Shown: piece by piece, positions 16,988 through 26,646 of the stretch
How positions within the stretch are numbered: position 1 is the first letter of the stretch
Layout: each line of letters opens with the position of its first letter
Origin: Scandinavium sp002470465
GTDB taxonomy: Bacteria > Pseudomonadota > Gammaproteobacteria > Enterobacterales > Enterobacteriaceae
Assembly: GCF_040750395.1 (NCBI RefSeq)
Contig: NZ_JBFLVD010000008.1
Span: forward strand, 186,001 to 250,000
Length of the DNA stretch: 64,000 bases
Direction of reading: 5' to 3'
The notes under the pieces: generated by a model
Seen by the model: only the letters and a program-made list of their open reading frames with translations
Told to the model about the DNA's origin: nothing
Databases searched by the model: none
Program-made: the position numbers and the translations under genes

Positions 16988-18274
16988 TTAGTGCTTCTTC
17001 AGGTCTGAACTGAACTCGCGTTTGTCATAGCCGGTGTACAGCTGGCGTGGACGGGCGATTTTCATGCCTTCGGTATGCATTTCGTTCCAGTGTGCAATCC
17101 AGCCGACGGTACGCGCCATCGCGAAGATCACGGTAAACATAGAGGACGGAATGCCCATCGCTTTCAGGATGATGCCGGAATAGAAGTCCACGTTCGGGTA
17201 GAGTTTCTTCTCGATGAAGTACGGGTCGTTCAGCGCGATGTGTTCCAGCTCCATGGCAACCTGCAGCAGGTCATCTTTAGTGCCCAGCTCTTTCAGCACT
17301 TCATGGCAGGTTTCACGCATCACGGTGGCACGCGGGTCGTAGTTTTTGTACACGCGGTGGCCGAAGCCCATCAGACGGAACGAATCGTTCTTGTCTTTCG
17401 CACGACGGACGAATTCCGGAATGTGCTCAACGGTGCTGATCTCTTCCAGCATCTTCAGTGCCGCTTCGTTAGCACCACCGTGCGCCGGCCCCCACAGGGA
17501 AGCGATACCGGCAGCGATACAGGCGAACGGGTTAGCACCTGAAGAGCCTGCTGTACGGACGGTAGACGTTGAAGCGTTCTGTTCGTGGTCAGCGTGCAGG
17601 ATAAGAATGCGGTCCATAGCGCGTTCCAGAACCGGGTTCACCACGTATTCTTCACACGGCGTGGAGAACATCATGTTGAGGAAGTTGCCCGCGTAGGAGA
17701 GGTCGTTGCGTGGATACACGAATGGCTGGCCGATGGAGTATTTGTAGCACATCGCCGCCATGGTCGGCATTTTGGACAGCAGACGGAACGCGGCAATTTC
17801 ACGGTGGCGTGGGTTATTAACGTCCATCGCGTCGTGGTAGAACGCTGCCAGCGCGCCGGTCACGCCACACATCACCGCCATTGGGTGAGAGTCACGACGG
17901 AAGCCGTGGAACAGACGGGTGATCTGCTCGTGGATCATGGTGTGACGGGTGACGATGGTTTTGAATTCATCGTATTGCGCCTGATTCGGTTTTTCACCGT
18001 TCAGCAGGATGTAGCACACCTCGAGATAGTTAGACTGAGTGGCTAACTGATCGATAGGGAAGCCGCGGTGCAGCAGGATGCCCTCATCACCGTCGATAAA
18101 GGTGATTTTGGATTCGCAGGAAGCGGTGGAGGTGAAACCCGGGTCAAAAGTAAATACGCCTTTCGAACCAAGACTACGAATATCAATCACGTCTTCGCCG
18201 AGCGTACCTTTTAGCACGTCCAGTTCAATAGCAGTGTCACCGTTGAGAGTGAGCTTTGCCTTTGTATCAGCCAT
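16988..18274 (-). CDS. gltA: Type II citrate synthase
   Basis: 428 residues, one longer than E. coli GltA. It has the family motifs ASLWGPAHGGANEAAL and MGFGHRVYKNYDPRA (catalytic His pair) and the later active-site region YPNVDFYSG. It condenses acetyl-CoA and oxaloacetate to citrate; the enterobacterial enzyme is hexameric and NADH-sensitive. It is transcribed away from sdhC across a 649-base control region, and the ribosome-binding site AAGGAGACC precedes the ATG. Confidence 0.98.
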   Translation of the reverse strand: MADTKAKLTLNGDTAIELDVLKGTLGEDVIDIRSLGSKGVFTFDPGFTSTASCESKITFIDGDEGILLHRGFPIDQLATQSNYLEVCYILLNGEKPNQAQYDEFKTIVTRHTMIHEQITRLFHGFRRDSHPMAVMCGVTGALAAFYHDAMDVNNPRHREIAAFRLLSKMPTMAAMCYKYSIGQPFVYPRNDLSYAGNFLNMMFSTPCEEYVVNPVLERAMDRILILHADHEQNASTSTVRTAGSSGANPFACIAAGIASLWGPAHGGANEAALKMLEEISTVEHIPEFVRRAKDKNDSFRLMGFGHRVYKNYDPRATVMRETCHEVLKELGTKDDLLQVAMELEHIALNDPYFIEKKLYPNVDFYSGIILKAMGIPSSMFTVIFAMARTVGWIAHWNEMHTEGMKIARPRQLYTGYDKREFSSDLKKH

Positions 18275-18582
18275 TTACGGTCTCCTTAGCGCCTTATTGC
18301 ATAAGACTGCGGGATGCCGGATTCGCTTTCAGGGTGCGGTTAGACGTTACCAGTTTGTTATTTGGCTCACCGCCGAGCTCACGAGGGTTAACCAGGGTAC
18401 AGAGCAAAGGGCGCCGGGGGCATACGTTCATCGCACTATGAAACTACAGCAAATCAGGGTCTTAGCAGTCCGATTATTCAAACCTGTCTATCACTATTCA
18501 CTGTCAGATTACATCGGTCAATACTTTCTCACTGTTACATAACTTATTGTCAGGTGAAAGCATGACCCCATAACTTTTACGC

Positions 18583-18612
18583 ATTATATGCCTTTTCAGG
18601 TGATGGTTGTAA
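18583..18612 (-). promoter_or_regulatory. Possible gltA promoter
   Basis: On the minus strand a perfect TATAAT (18588-18583) has a poor -35 candidate (TTACAA, 18612-18607) at 18-bp spacing. The resulting leader of about 300 bases is long, but long gltA leaders are known in E. coli. This is a prediction from sequence only. Confidence 0.4.
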
Positions 18613-18669
18613 CAATAATGTTTAATATTTGTCAAATCAGGTGAGTAAAAATTAAAATAATGTTGTTAT

Positions 18670-18685
18670 CGTGACCCTGATCACT
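18670..18685 (+). promoter_or_regulatory. CRP site of the sdh promoter
   Basis: CGTGACCCTGATCACT contains both perfect half-sites GTGA-N6-TCAC. Its centre is about 80 bases upstream of the start site predicted from the sdh -10 box, matching the E. coli arrangement. Confidence 0.8.
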
Positions 18686-18722
18686 GTTCCGCATAAAACC
18701 CGACAAACTATATGTAGGTTAA

Positions 18723-18751
18723 TTGTAATGATTTTGTGAACGGCCTATACT
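18723..18751 (+). promoter_or_regulatory. sdhCDAB-sucABCD promoter
   Basis: TTGTAA (18723-18728), a 17-bp spacer, and TATACT (18746-18751). The sequence around it is nearly the same as the E. coli sdh promoter, which is CRP-activated and repressed by ArcA and Fnr. Confidence 0.85.
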
Positions 18752-18923
18752 GCCGCCAGGTCTCCGGAAACCCCTGCAATCCCGAGCCACCCAGCGTTGA
18801 AATGTGTCGTTTTAGCTCTTGAAATGGAGTTTTTACATGACGCGCAGTTATAGAAAGGACGCTGTCTGACCCGCACGCAGACCGGAGGAAGGAAACAATA
18901 AGAACAGCATGTGGGCGTTATTC

Positions 18924-19313
18924 ATGATAAAAAATGTGAAAAAACAAAGACCTGTCAATCTGGATCTGAAAACGATCCGATTCCCTGTAACGGCGATAGC
19001 GTCCATCCTCCACCGCGTTTCTGGCGTGATCACTTTTGTGGCGGTTGGCATCCTGTTGTGGTTACTGGGCACCAGTCTCTCTTCTCCTGAAGGTTTCCAG
19101 ACGGCGAGCTCAATCATGAGCGGCTTCTTCGTCAAATTCATTATGTGGGGCATTCTGACGGCGCTGGCGTATCACGCCGTGGTCGGCATTCGCCATCTGA
19201 TGATGGATTTTGGCTATCTGGAAGAGACATTCGAAGCAGGTAAAAAGTCTGCCAATATTTCTTTTGTTATTACTGTCGTGCTTTCACTTCTCGCAGGAGT
19301 CCTCGTATGGTAA
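18924..19313 (+). CDS. sdhC: Succinate dehydrogenase cytochrome b556 subunit
   Basis: 129 residues from MIKNVKKQRPVNLDL, matching E. coli SdhC length; an in-frame ATG at 18909 (MWALF...) is an alternative. Three membrane helices are visible, with SILHRVSGV near residue 30 (quinone site and haem region) and ALAYHAVVGIRHLMMD containing the haem b His. It anchors the SdhAB dimer and binds ubiquinone and haem together with SdhD. It overlaps sdhD by seven bases. Confidence 0.95.
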   Translation: MIKNVKKQRPVNLDLKTIRFPVTAIASILHRVSGVITFVAVGILLWLLGTSLSSPEGFQTASSIMSGFFVKFIMWGILTALAYHAVVGIRHLMMDFGYLEETFEAGKKSANISFVITVVLSLLAGVLVW

Positions 19314-19654
19314 GCAACGCCTCAGCATTAGGACGCAACGGCGTACATGACTTCATCCTCGTACGTGCCACCGCGATCGTTCTGACTCTGTACATTATCT
19401 ACATGGTTGGTTTCTTCGCGACCCACGGTTCGCTCACCTGGGAAGTCTGGACGGGTTTCTTCTCTTCCGCTTTCACCAAAGTCTTCACCCTGCTGGCTTT
19501 ATTCTCCATCTTGATTCATGCCTGGATCGGCATGTGGCAGGTGTTGACCGACTACGTTAAACCGCTGGCTATTCGCCTGCCGCTGCAGCTCGCTATCGTC
19601 GTGGCGCTGGTGGTTTACGTCATTTATGGATTTGTTGTGGTGTGGGGTGTGTAA
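19307..19654 (+). CDS. sdhD: Succinate dehydrogenase membrane anchor subunit
   Basis: 115 residues, exactly the E. coli length. Three membrane helices; the haem-ligand region SILIHAWIGMWQVLTDY is visible. It forms the membrane anchor with SdhC. Its TAA overlaps the sdhA ATG (TAATG), so the subunits are translated in tandem. Confidence 0.96.
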   Translation: MVSNASALGRNGVHDFILVRATAIVLTLYIIYMVGFFATHGSLTWEVWTGFFSSAFTKVFTLLALFSILIHAWIGMWQVLTDYVKPLAIRLPLQLAIVVALVVYVIYGFVVVWGV

Positions 19655-21420
19655 TGAAACTGCCAGTCAGAGAATTTGATGCTGTTGTGATCGGCGCAGG
19701 TGGCGCAGGTATGCGTGCCGCGCTGCAAATTTCCCAGAGCGGCCAGACCTGTGCGCTGCTCTCTAAAGTCTTCCCGACCCGTTCTCATACCGTTTCCGCG
19801 CAGGGTGGCATCACCGTGGCGCTCGGTAATACCCATGAAGATAACTGGGAATGGCACATGTATGACACCGTTAAAGGGTCAGACTACATCGGTGATCAGG
19901 ACGCTATCGAATATATGTGTAAGACCGGTCCGGAAGCGATTCTGGAGCTGGACCATATGGGCCTGCCGTTTTCTCGTCTTGAGAATGGCACCATCTATCA
20001 ACGTCCGTTTGGCGGCCAGTCGAAGAACTTCGGCGGTGAGCAGGCGGCACGTACCGCAGCCGCAGCGGACCGTACCGGTCACGCTTTGCTGCACACGCTT
20101 TACCAGCAGAACCTGAAAAACCACACCACGATTTTCTCCGAGTGGTATGCGCTGGACCTGGTGAAAAACGCCGATGGTGCCGTTGTCGGTTGTACCGCCT
20201 TGTGCATCGAAACCGGTGAAGTGGTTTACTTCAAAGCTAACGCTACCGTGCTGGCGACCGGCGGTGCAGGCCGCATTTATCAGTCCACCACCAACGCGCA
20301 CATCAACACCGGTGACGGCGTTGGTATGGCTATCCGTGCGGGCGTGCCTGTGCAGGATATGGAAATGTGGCAGTTCCACCCGACCGGTATCGCGGGCGCA
20401 GGCGTTCTTGTAACAGAAGGCTGCCGTGGTGAAGGCGGATATCTGCTGAACAAACACGGCGAGCGCTTTATGGAGCGTTACGCGCCGAATGCGAAAGACC
20501 TGGCCGGTCGTGACGTGGTGGCGCGTTCCATCATGATCGAAATCCGTGAAGGCCGCGGCTGTGACGGCCCGTGGGGTCCTCACGCTAAGCTGAAGCTTGA
20601 CCATCTGGGTAAAGAGGTTCTCGAATCCCGCCTGCCGGGCATCCTTGAACTCTCCCGCACCTTCGCTCACGTTGATCCGGTGAAAGAGCCGATTCCGGTT
20701 ATCCCAACCTGCCACTATATGATGGGCGGTATTCCGACCAAAGTGAGCGGCCAGGCGCTGACCGTTAACGAGAAAGGCGAAGACGTGGTGATCCCGGGCT
20801 TGTTCGCGGTTGGCGAAATTGCCTGCGTATCCGTGCACGGTGCGAACCGTCTGGGCGGCAACTCACTGCTGGATCTGGTGGTGTTTGGCCGTGCTGTTGG
20901 CCTGCATCTGCAGGAGTCTATCGCCGAGCAGGGCACGCTTCGTGACGCAACCGAAGAAGAAGTGAATGTTTCTCTGGAACGTCTCAACCGCTGGAACGGC
21001 AACCGCGACGGCGAAGATCCGGTTGAAATCCGCAAAGCGCTGCAGGAATGCATGCAGCATAACTTCTCGGTGTTCCGCGAAGGCGATGCGATGGCGAAAG
21101 GTCTGGAGCAGCTGAAGGCCATCCGCGAGCGTCTGAAAAATGCTCGTCTGGACGATACCTCCAGCGAATTCAACACCCAGCGCATCGAGTGCCTGGAGCT
21201 GGATAACCTGATGGAAACCGCATACGCCACCGCGGTGTCGGCAAACTTCCGTACCGAAAGCCGTGGCGCACACAGCCGCTTCGACTTCCCGGATCGCGAT
21301 GATGAAAACTGGCTCTGCCACAGTCTGTACCAGCCGCAGACGGAAACCATGACCCGCCGTGAGGTGAACATGGAGCCGAAACTGCGTCCGGCATTCCCGC
21401 CGAAAGTGCGTACCTACTAA
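19654..21420 (+). CDS. sdhA: Succinate dehydrogenase flavoprotein subunit
   Basis: 588 residues from MKLPVREFDAVV, the E. coli length; the frame opens four codons earlier inside sdhD. The FAD-binding GAGGAGMRAAL comes first, then SHTVSAQGGI with the His that carries covalent FAD. The active site shows HPTGIAGAGVL and REGRGCDGPWGPH, and RTESRGAHSR is near the C-terminus. It oxidises succinate to fumarate on the cytoplasmic side and passes electrons to SdhB. Confidence 0.98.
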   Translation: MKLPVREFDAVVIGAGGAGMRAALQISQSGQTCALLSKVFPTRSHTVSAQGGITVALGNTHEDNWEWHMYDTVKGSDYIGDQDAIEYMCKTGPEAILELDHMGLPFSRLENGTIYQRPFGGQSKNFGGEQAARTAAAADRTGHALLHTLYQQNLKNHTTIFSEWYALDLVKNADGAVVGCTALCIETGEVVYFKANATVLATGGAGRIYQSTTNAHINTGDGVGMAIRAGVPVQDMEMWQFHPTGIAGAGVLVTEGCRGEGGYLLNKHGERFMERYAPNAKDLAGRDVVARSIMIEIREGRGCDGPWGPHAKLKLDHLGKEVLESRLPGILELSRTFAHVDPVKEPIPVIPTCHYMMGGIPTKVSGQALTVNEKGEDVVIPGLFAVGEIACVSVHGANRLGGNSLLDLVVFGRAVGLHLQESIAEQGTLRDATEEEVNVSLERLNRWNGNRDGEDPVEIRKALQECMQHNFSVFREGDAMAKGLEQLKAIRERLKNARLDDTSSEFNTQRIECLELDNLMETAYATAVSANFRTESRGAHSRFDFPDRDDENWLCHSLYQPQTETMTRREVNMEPKLRPAFPPKVRTY

Positions 21421-21436
21421 TTGCGGAGACAGGAAG

Positions 21437-22153
21437 ATGAAACTCGAGTTTTCAGTTTATCGTTATAACCCGGATGTCGATGACGCTCCGCGCATGCAGG
21501 ATTACACCCTCGAAGCGGAAGAAGGGCGCGACATGATGTTGCTGGATGCTTTGATCCAGCTGAAAGAACAGGACCCGACGCTGTCGTTCCGCCGCTCCTG
21601 CCGCGAAGGCGTTTGTGGCTCAGATGGCGTGAACATGAACGGCAAGAACGGCCTGGCGTGTATCACCCCGGTTTCCGCTTTGCAGCGCGCAGGGCAGAAA
21701 ATCGTGATTCGCCCTCTGCCGGGGTTGCCGGTGGTGCGTGATTTGGTGGTAGACATGGGGCAGTTCTATGCCCAATATGAGAAGATTAAGCCTTACCTGT
21801 TGAATAATGGGCAAAATCCACCCGCTCGCGAGCATTTACAGTCGCCCGAGCAGCGTGAAAAACTGGACGGCCTGTACGAGTGTATTCTCTGTGCCTGCTG
21901 CTCCACTTCTTGCCCGTCGTTCTGGTGGAATCCGGATAAGTTCATCGGCCCGGCCGGTCTGTTAGCGGCGTACCGCTTCCTGATCGACAGCCGTGATACC
22001 GAAACCGACAACCGCCTGGAAGGGCTGAGTGACGCTTTCAGCGTATTCCGCTGTCACAGCATCATGAACTGCGTCAGTGTCTGTCCGAAAGGGCTGAATC
22101 CGACGCGCGCCATCGGCCACATCAAATCGATGTTGCTGCAGCGCAGTGCGTAA
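21437..22153 (+). CDS. sdhB: Succinate dehydrogenase iron-sulfur subunit
   Basis: 238 residues. The N-terminal [2Fe-2S] domain has CREGVCGSDG; the C-terminal domain has CILCACCSTSCPSFW, then CHSIMNCVSVCPKG for the [4Fe-4S] and [3Fe-4S] clusters. It carries electrons from FAD in SdhA to ubiquinone in SdhCD. It starts 16 bases after sdhA with GGAGACAGGAAG upstream. Confidence 0.98.
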   Translation: MKLEFSVYRYNPDVDDAPRMQDYTLEAEEGRDMMLLDALIQLKEQDPTLSFRRSCREGVCGSDGVNMNGKNGLACITPVSALQRAGQKIVIRPLPGLPVVRDLVVDMGQFYAQYEKIKPYLLNNGQNPPAREHLQSPEQREKLDGLYECILCACCSTSCPSFWWNPDKFIGPAGLLAAYRFLIDSRDTETDNRLEGLSDAFSVFRCHSIMNCVSVCPKGLNPTRAIGHIKSMLLQRSA

Positions 22154-22461
22154 ATTGTAGTGGTTGCCGGATGGCGACTGACGTCTTATCAGGCCTACGG
22201 GTTATGGACCTTGTAGGCCTGATAAGCGGAGCGTCATCAGGCAAATAATTGCAGGAAATCTTTAAAAACTGCCGATGTACTTCCCCTTCTCAGGCGAGAA
22301 GGCAGGGGAGAGGGCACAGGCCCTAAGACAGTTTCTAAAGGTTCCTTCGCGGGCCTGAACAGAAGAGCTCGCAAGTGAACCCCGGCACGCAGACCCGGTA
22401 CCCCGGTGTGCGTGGTAGTTTCTACGGCGAAAGTAAGCATAAAAATGCTTAAGGGATCACG
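22154..22461 (+). promoter_or_regulatory. sdhB-sucA intergenic region
   Basis: 308 bases inside the operon. It holds a REP pair (22166-22243), a CTTCTCAGGCGAGAAG hairpin (about 22284-22299) and an inverted repeat around 22385-22414 (CACGCAGACCCGG with CCGGTGTGCGTG). E. coli has a weak sucA promoter here; I cannot place it with confidence. No coding sequence is visible. Confidence 0.6.
22166..22243. repeat. REP/BIME element between sdhB and sucA
   Basis: Two inverted REP units: GCCGGATGGCGACTGACGTC...AGGCCTAC (from 22166) and TGTAGGCCTGATAAGCGGAG...ATCAGGCA (to 22243). Within an operon such pairs commonly stabilise the upstream part of the mRNA. Confidence 0.85.
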
Positions 22462-25269
22462 ATGCAGAACGGCGCAATGAAAGCCTGGCTGGACTCTTCT
22501 TACCTCTCTGGTTCCAACCAGAGCTGGATAGAACAGCTCTATGAAGACTTCTTAACCGATCCTGACTCTGTCGACGCCAACTGGCGTTCCATGTTCCAGC
22601 AACTGCCTGGCACCGGAGTCAAACCCGATCAATTTCATTCCACAACGCGTGATTACTTCCGCCGTCTGGCGAAGGATGCCTCGCGTTACTCTTCCGCGAT
22701 TTCCGATCCCGATACCAACGCGAAGCAGGTAAAAGTCCTGCAGCTGATCAACGCCTGGCGTTTCCGTGGTCATCAGGCCGCGAACCTCGATCCGCTTGGC
22801 CTGTGGAAGCAGGATCCTGTGGCCGATCTGGAACCTGCGTTCCACGATCTGACCGAAGCCGATCTCCAGGACAGCTTTAACGTGGGCTCTTTTGCCATCG
22901 GCAAAGAAACCATGAAGCTGGGCGATTTGATTGCCGCGCTGAAGCAAACCTACGGTGGCTCCATCGGCGCGGAATACATGCACATTACCTCCACGGAAGA
23001 GAAGCGCTGGATCCAGCAGCGTATCGAATCGGTGGTCGGTCACGCGAGCTTTACCGCTGATGAGAAAAAACGCTTCCTGACTGAGCTGACAGCGGCGGAA
23101 GGCCTTGAGCGTTATCTGGGCGCGAAATTCCCGGGTGCGAAACGCTTCTCGCTGGAAGGCGGCGATGCGCTGGTGCCAATGCTGAAAGAACTTATCCGCC
23201 ACGCGGGTAAGAGCGGCACCCGTGAAGTGGTGCTGGGCATGGCGCACCGCGGTCGTCTGAACGTGCTGATCAACGTGCTGGGTAAAAAACCGCAGGATCT
23301 GTTCGATGAATTCGCCGGTAAACATAAAGAACACCTCGGCACCGGCGACGTGAAGTACCACATGGGCTTCTCGTCTGACATGGAAACCGAAGGCGGCCTG
23401 GTTCACCTGGCGCTGGCGTTCAACCCGTCGCACCTCGAAATCGTGAGCCCGGTGGTTATCGGTTCCGTACGCGCCCGTCTGGATCGTCTGGAAGAGCCAA
23501 GCAGCAATAAAGTATTGCCAATCACCATTCACGGCGACGCCGCCGTGGCGGGCCAGGGCGTGGTTCAGGAAACCCTGAACATGTCCAAAGCACGCGGTTA
23601 CGAAGTGGGCGGTACCGTTCGCATCGTTATCAACAATCAGGTGGGCTTCACTACGTCCAACCCGCTGGATGCGCGCTCCACGCCGTACTGTACCGATATC
23701 GGTAAGATGGTGATGGCGCCAATCTTCCACGTGAACGCAGATGACCCGGAAGCCGTGGCGTTTGTGACTCGCCTGGCGCTGGACTTCCGTAACACCTTCA
23801 AACGCGATGTGTTCATCGATCTGGTTTGCTACCGTCGTCACGGCCATAACGAAGCCGACGAGCCAAGCGCAACCCAGCCGCTGATGTACCAGAAAATCAA
23901 AAAGCATCCGACCCCGCGCAAACTTTACGCTGACAAGCTTGAAAGTGAAAAAGTGGCAACGCTGGAAGATGCCACCGAGATGGTCAATCTCTACCGCGAC
24001 GCGCTGGATGCCGGTGAATGCGTGGTGAAAGAGTGGCGTCCGATGAACATGCACTCCTTCACCTGGTCACCGTACCTCAACCACGAGTGGGATGAGAGCT
24101 ACCCGAACAAGGTGGAAGTGAAGCGTCTGCAGGAGCTCGCGAAACGCATCAGCACCGTGCCGGAAGCCGTTGAAATGCAGTCCCGCGTAGCGAAAATCTA
24201 CGGTGACCGCCAGGCGATGGCCGCAGGCGAGAAGCTGTTCGACTGGGGCGGCGCAGAAACGCTGGCTTACGCAACGCTGGTGGACGAAGGCATTCCGGTG
24301 CGTCTGTCCGGTGAAGATGCCGGTCGCGGCACGTTCTTCCACCGTCATGCGGTTATCCACAACCAGGTTAACGGCTCCACTTATACCCCGCTTGAGCACG
24401 TGCACAACGGTCAGGGTCAGTTCCGCGTCTGGGACTCCGTGCTGTCTGAAGAGGCCGTTCTGGCCTTCGAATACGGCTACGCCACCGCAGAACCGCGCAT
24501 TCTGACTATCTGGGAAGCGCAGTTCGGCGACTTCGCCAACGGTGCTCAGGTGGTTATCGACCAGTTCATCAGCTCCGGTGAGCAGAAATGGGGCCGGATG
24601 TGTGGCCTGACCATGCTGCTGCCGCACGGCTACGAAGGGCAGGGTCCGGAGCACTCCTCCGCGCGCCTGGAACGTTATCTGCAACTCTGTGCTGAGCAGA
24701 ACATGCAGGTTTGCGTGCCGTCGACTCCGGCTCAGGTTTACCACATGCTGCGTCGTCAGGCGCTGCGCGGAATGCGCCGTCCGCTGGTGGTGATGTCACC
24801 GAAATCCCTGCTGCGTCATCCGCTGGCGGTTTCCAGCCTTGATGAGCTGGCGAACGGCACCTTCCAGCCGGCGATCGGTGAAATTGACGAGCTGGATCCG
24901 AAGGCGGTGAAACGCGTCGTCATGTGCTCTGGTAAGGTTTACTACGACCTGCTGGAACAGCGTCGCAAAAACGATCAGAAAGATGTCGCCATCGTGCGTA
25001 TCGAGCAGCTTTATCCGTTCCCGCATCAGGCGATGCAGGATGCGCTGAAACCTTATGCTCACGTACATGACTTTGTCTGGTGCCAGGAAGAGCCGCTCAA
25101 CCAGGGCGCCTGGTACTGCAGCCAGCATCACTTACGTGAAGTGATTCCATTTGGGTCTGCCCTGCGTTACGCAGGTCGCCCGGCCTCTGCTTCTCCGGCA
25201 GTAGGGTATATGTCCGTTCACCAGAAACAGCAGCAAGATCTGGTCAATGACGCGCTGAACGTCGATTAA
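22462..25269 (+). CDS. sucA: 2-oxoglutarate dehydrogenase E1 component
   Basis: 935 residues (E. coli 933). The thiamine-diphosphate enzyme starts MQNGAMKAWLDSSYLSG and has the N-terminal subunit-binding segment, the GMAHRGRLNVL motif, GDAAVAGQGVVQE with NNQVGFTTSNP (ThDP/Mg binding) and HRHAVIHNQ in the C-terminal half. It decarboxylates 2-oxoglutarate and transfers the succinyl group to the lipoyl domain of SucB. Sits 14 bases before sucB. Confidence 0.98.
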   Translation: MQNGAMKAWLDSSYLSGSNQSWIEQLYEDFLTDPDSVDANWRSMFQQLPGTGVKPDQFHSTTRDYFRRLAKDASRYSSAISDPDTNAKQVKVLQLINAWRFRGHQAANLDPLGLWKQDPVADLEPAFHDLTEADLQDSFNVGSFAIGKETMKLGDLIAALKQTYGGSIGAEYMHITSTEEKRWIQQRIESVVGHASFTADEKKRFLTELTAAEGLERYLGAKFPGAKRFSLEGGDALVPMLKELIRHAGKSGTREVVLGMAHRGRLNVLINVLGKKPQDLFDEFAGKHKEHLGTGDVKYHMGFSSDMETEGGLVHLALAFNPSHLEIVSPVVIGSVRARLDRLEEPSSNKVLPITIHGDAAVAGQGVVQETLNMSKARGYEVGGTVRIVINNQVGFTTSNPLDARSTPYCTDIGKMVMAPIFHVNADDPEAVAFVTRLALDFRNTFKRDVFIDLVCYRRHGHNEADEPSATQPLMYQKIKKHPTPRKLYADKLESEKVATLEDATEMVNLYRDALDAGECVVKEWRPMNMHSFTWSPYLNHEWDESYPNKVEVKRLQELAKRISTVPEAVEMQSRVAKIYGDRQAMAAGEKLFDWGGAETLAYATLVDEGIPVRLSGEDAGRGTFFHRHAVIHNQVNGSTYTPLEHVHNGQGQFRVWDSVLSEEAVLAFEYGYATAEPRILTIWEAQFGDFANGAQVVIDQFISSGEQKWGRMCGLTMLLPHGYEGQGPEHSSARLERYLQLCAEQNMQVCVPSTPAQVYHMLRRQALRGMRRPLVVMSPKSLLRHPLAVSSLDELANGTFQPAIGEIDELDPKAVKRVVMCSGKVYYDLLEQRRKNDQKDVAIVRIEQLYPFPHQAMQDALKPYAHVHDFVWCQEEPLNQGAWYCSQHHLREVIPFGSALRYAGRPASASPAVGYMSVHQKQQQDLVNDALNVD

Positions 25270-25283
25270 TTAAAGGATACAAA

Positions 25284-26507
25284 ATGAGTAGCGTAGATAT
25301 TCTTGTTCCCGACCTGCCAGAATCCGTAGCCGATGCCACGGTTGCCACCTGGCACAAGAAGCCAGGCGACGCGGTTGTCCGCGATGAAGTGCTGGTCGAA
25401 ATCGAAACTGACAAAGTGGTACTGGAAGTACCGGCGTCGGCGGACGGCATTCTCGATGCCGTACTGGAAGATGAAGGCACAACCGTGACTTCCCGTCAGA
25501 TCCTGGGTCGCCTGCGTGAAGGTAACAGCGCCGGTAAAGCCACTGAAGCGAAAGCGGACACCAAAGAGTCTACGCCGGCCCAGCGCCAGCAGGCTTCTCT
25601 GGAAGAGCAGAGCAATGATGCCCTGAGCCCGGCGATTCGTCGCCTGCTGGCTGAGCACAATCTCGAAGCCAGCGCCATTAAAGGCACCGGTGTCGGTGGT
25701 CGTCTGACCCGTGAAGACGTGGAAAAACACCTGGCGAAAGCCCCGGCTAAAGCAGAAGCGAAAGCGCCTGCCGCGGCTCCGGCTGCAGCACCAGCCCCGC
25801 TGGCTGGCCGCTCCGAAAAACGCGTACCAATGACCCGTCTACGTAAACGCGTGGCCGAGCGTCTGCTGGAAGCGAAAAACTCTACCGCCATGCTGACCAC
25901 GTTCAACGAAGTCAACATGAAGCCAATCATGGATCTGCGTAAGCAGTATGGCGATGCGTTTGAAAAACGTCACGGCATCCGTCTGGGCTTCATGTCCTTC
26001 TACGTGAAAGCGGTGGTTGAAGCGCTGAAACGCTACCCGGAAGTGAACGCCTCCATCGACGGCGACGATGTGGTGTACCACAACTACTTCGACGTGAGCA
26101 TGGCGGTTTCCACGCCGCGTGGTCTGGTAACGCCAGTGCTGCGCGACGTTGACACGCTGGGCATGGCGGACATCGAGAAAAACATCAAAGAGCTGGCGGT
26201 GAAAGGCCGTGACGGCAAGCTGACCGTGGAAGATCTGACCGGCGGTAACTTCACCATCACCAACGGCGGCGTATTCGGTTCTCTGATGTCCACCCCGATC
26301 ATTAACCCACCGCAGAGCGCGATTCTTGGCATGCACGCCATCAAAGATCGCCCAATGGCGGTAGACGGTAAAGTAGAGATCCTGCCGATGATGTATCTGG
26401 CACTCTCCTACGATCACCGCCTGATTGACGGTCGTGAATCCGTGGGCTTCCTCGTGGCCATTAAAGAGCTGCTGGAAGATCCAACTCGTCTGCTGCTGGA
26501 CGTGTAG
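25284..26507 (+). CDS. sucB: Dihydrolipoamide succinyltransferase (E2o)
   Basis: 407 residues (E. coli 405). Lipoyl domain with K44 in EIETDKVVLEVP; an Ala-Pro-rich hinge; the peripheral subunit-binding domain SPAIRRLLAEHNLEASAIKG; a second Ala/Lys/Pro linker; and the catalytic domain ending with LSYDHRLIDGRESVGFL, where the active-site His and Asp lie. It is the core of the 2-oxoglutarate dehydrogenase complex, making succinyl-CoA. Confidence 0.98.
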   Translation: MSSVDILVPDLPESVADATVATWHKKPGDAVVRDEVLVEIETDKVVLEVPASADGILDAVLEDEGTTVTSRQILGRLREGNSAGKATEAKADTKESTPAQRQQASLEEQSNDALSPAIRRLLAEHNLEASAIKGTGVGGRLTREDVEKHLAKAPAKAEAKAPAAAPAAAPAPLAGRSEKRVPMTRLRKRVAERLLEAKNSTAMLTTFNEVNMKPIMDLRKQYGDAFEKRHGIRLGFMSFYVKAVVEALKRYPEVNASIDGDDVVYHNYFDVSMAVSTPRGLVTPVLRDVDTLGMADIEKNIKELAVKGRDGKLTVEDLTGGNFTITNGGVFGSLMSTPIINPPQSAILGMHAIKDRPMAVDGKVEILPMMYLALSYDHRLIDGRESVGFLVAIKELLEDPTRLLLDV

Positions 26508-26528
26508 TAACAAGAGTATCACCTGCCC

Positions 26529-26606
26529 TGTAGGCCGGATAAGGCGTTTGCGCCGCCATCCGGCAAAAGTGTAATGCCCGATGGCGCTCTGCGTATCGGG
26601 CCTACG
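26529..26606. repeat. REP/BIME element between sucB and sucC
   Basis: TGTAGGCCGGATAAGGCGTT...CCATCCGGCA (26529-26565) and GCCCGATGGCGCTCTGCGTA...GGGCCTAC (26576-26605), each with the conserved REP head. It divides the sdh-suc transcript between the sucAB and sucCD parts. Confidence 0.87.
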
Positions 26607-26646
26607 GGTTCAAAGATAACGATTACCCTAAAAGTGGATAGAACGC

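Larger units (their letters stand above)
18275..18923. promoter_or_regulatory. gltA-sdhC divergent control region
   Basis: 649 bases without a believable gene. It closely follows the E. coli sdh upstream sequence, including the CRP site and promoter listed separately. Part (about 18770-18900) is the untranslated sdhC leader, which in E. coli is the target of RyhB and other Hfq-dependent small RNAs. For gltA, a minus-strand TATAAT sits at 18588-18583 with only a weak -35. Confidence 0.75.

Noticed and set aside
19879..20838. 319-codon minus-strand frame
   Set aside because: Antisense to sdhA without family resemblance.
22552..24054. 500-codon open frame on the minus strand
   Set aside because: It lies wholly antisense to sucA, is His/Arg/Val-rich as expected of a GC-rich antisense frame, and has no ribosome-binding site or known domain.
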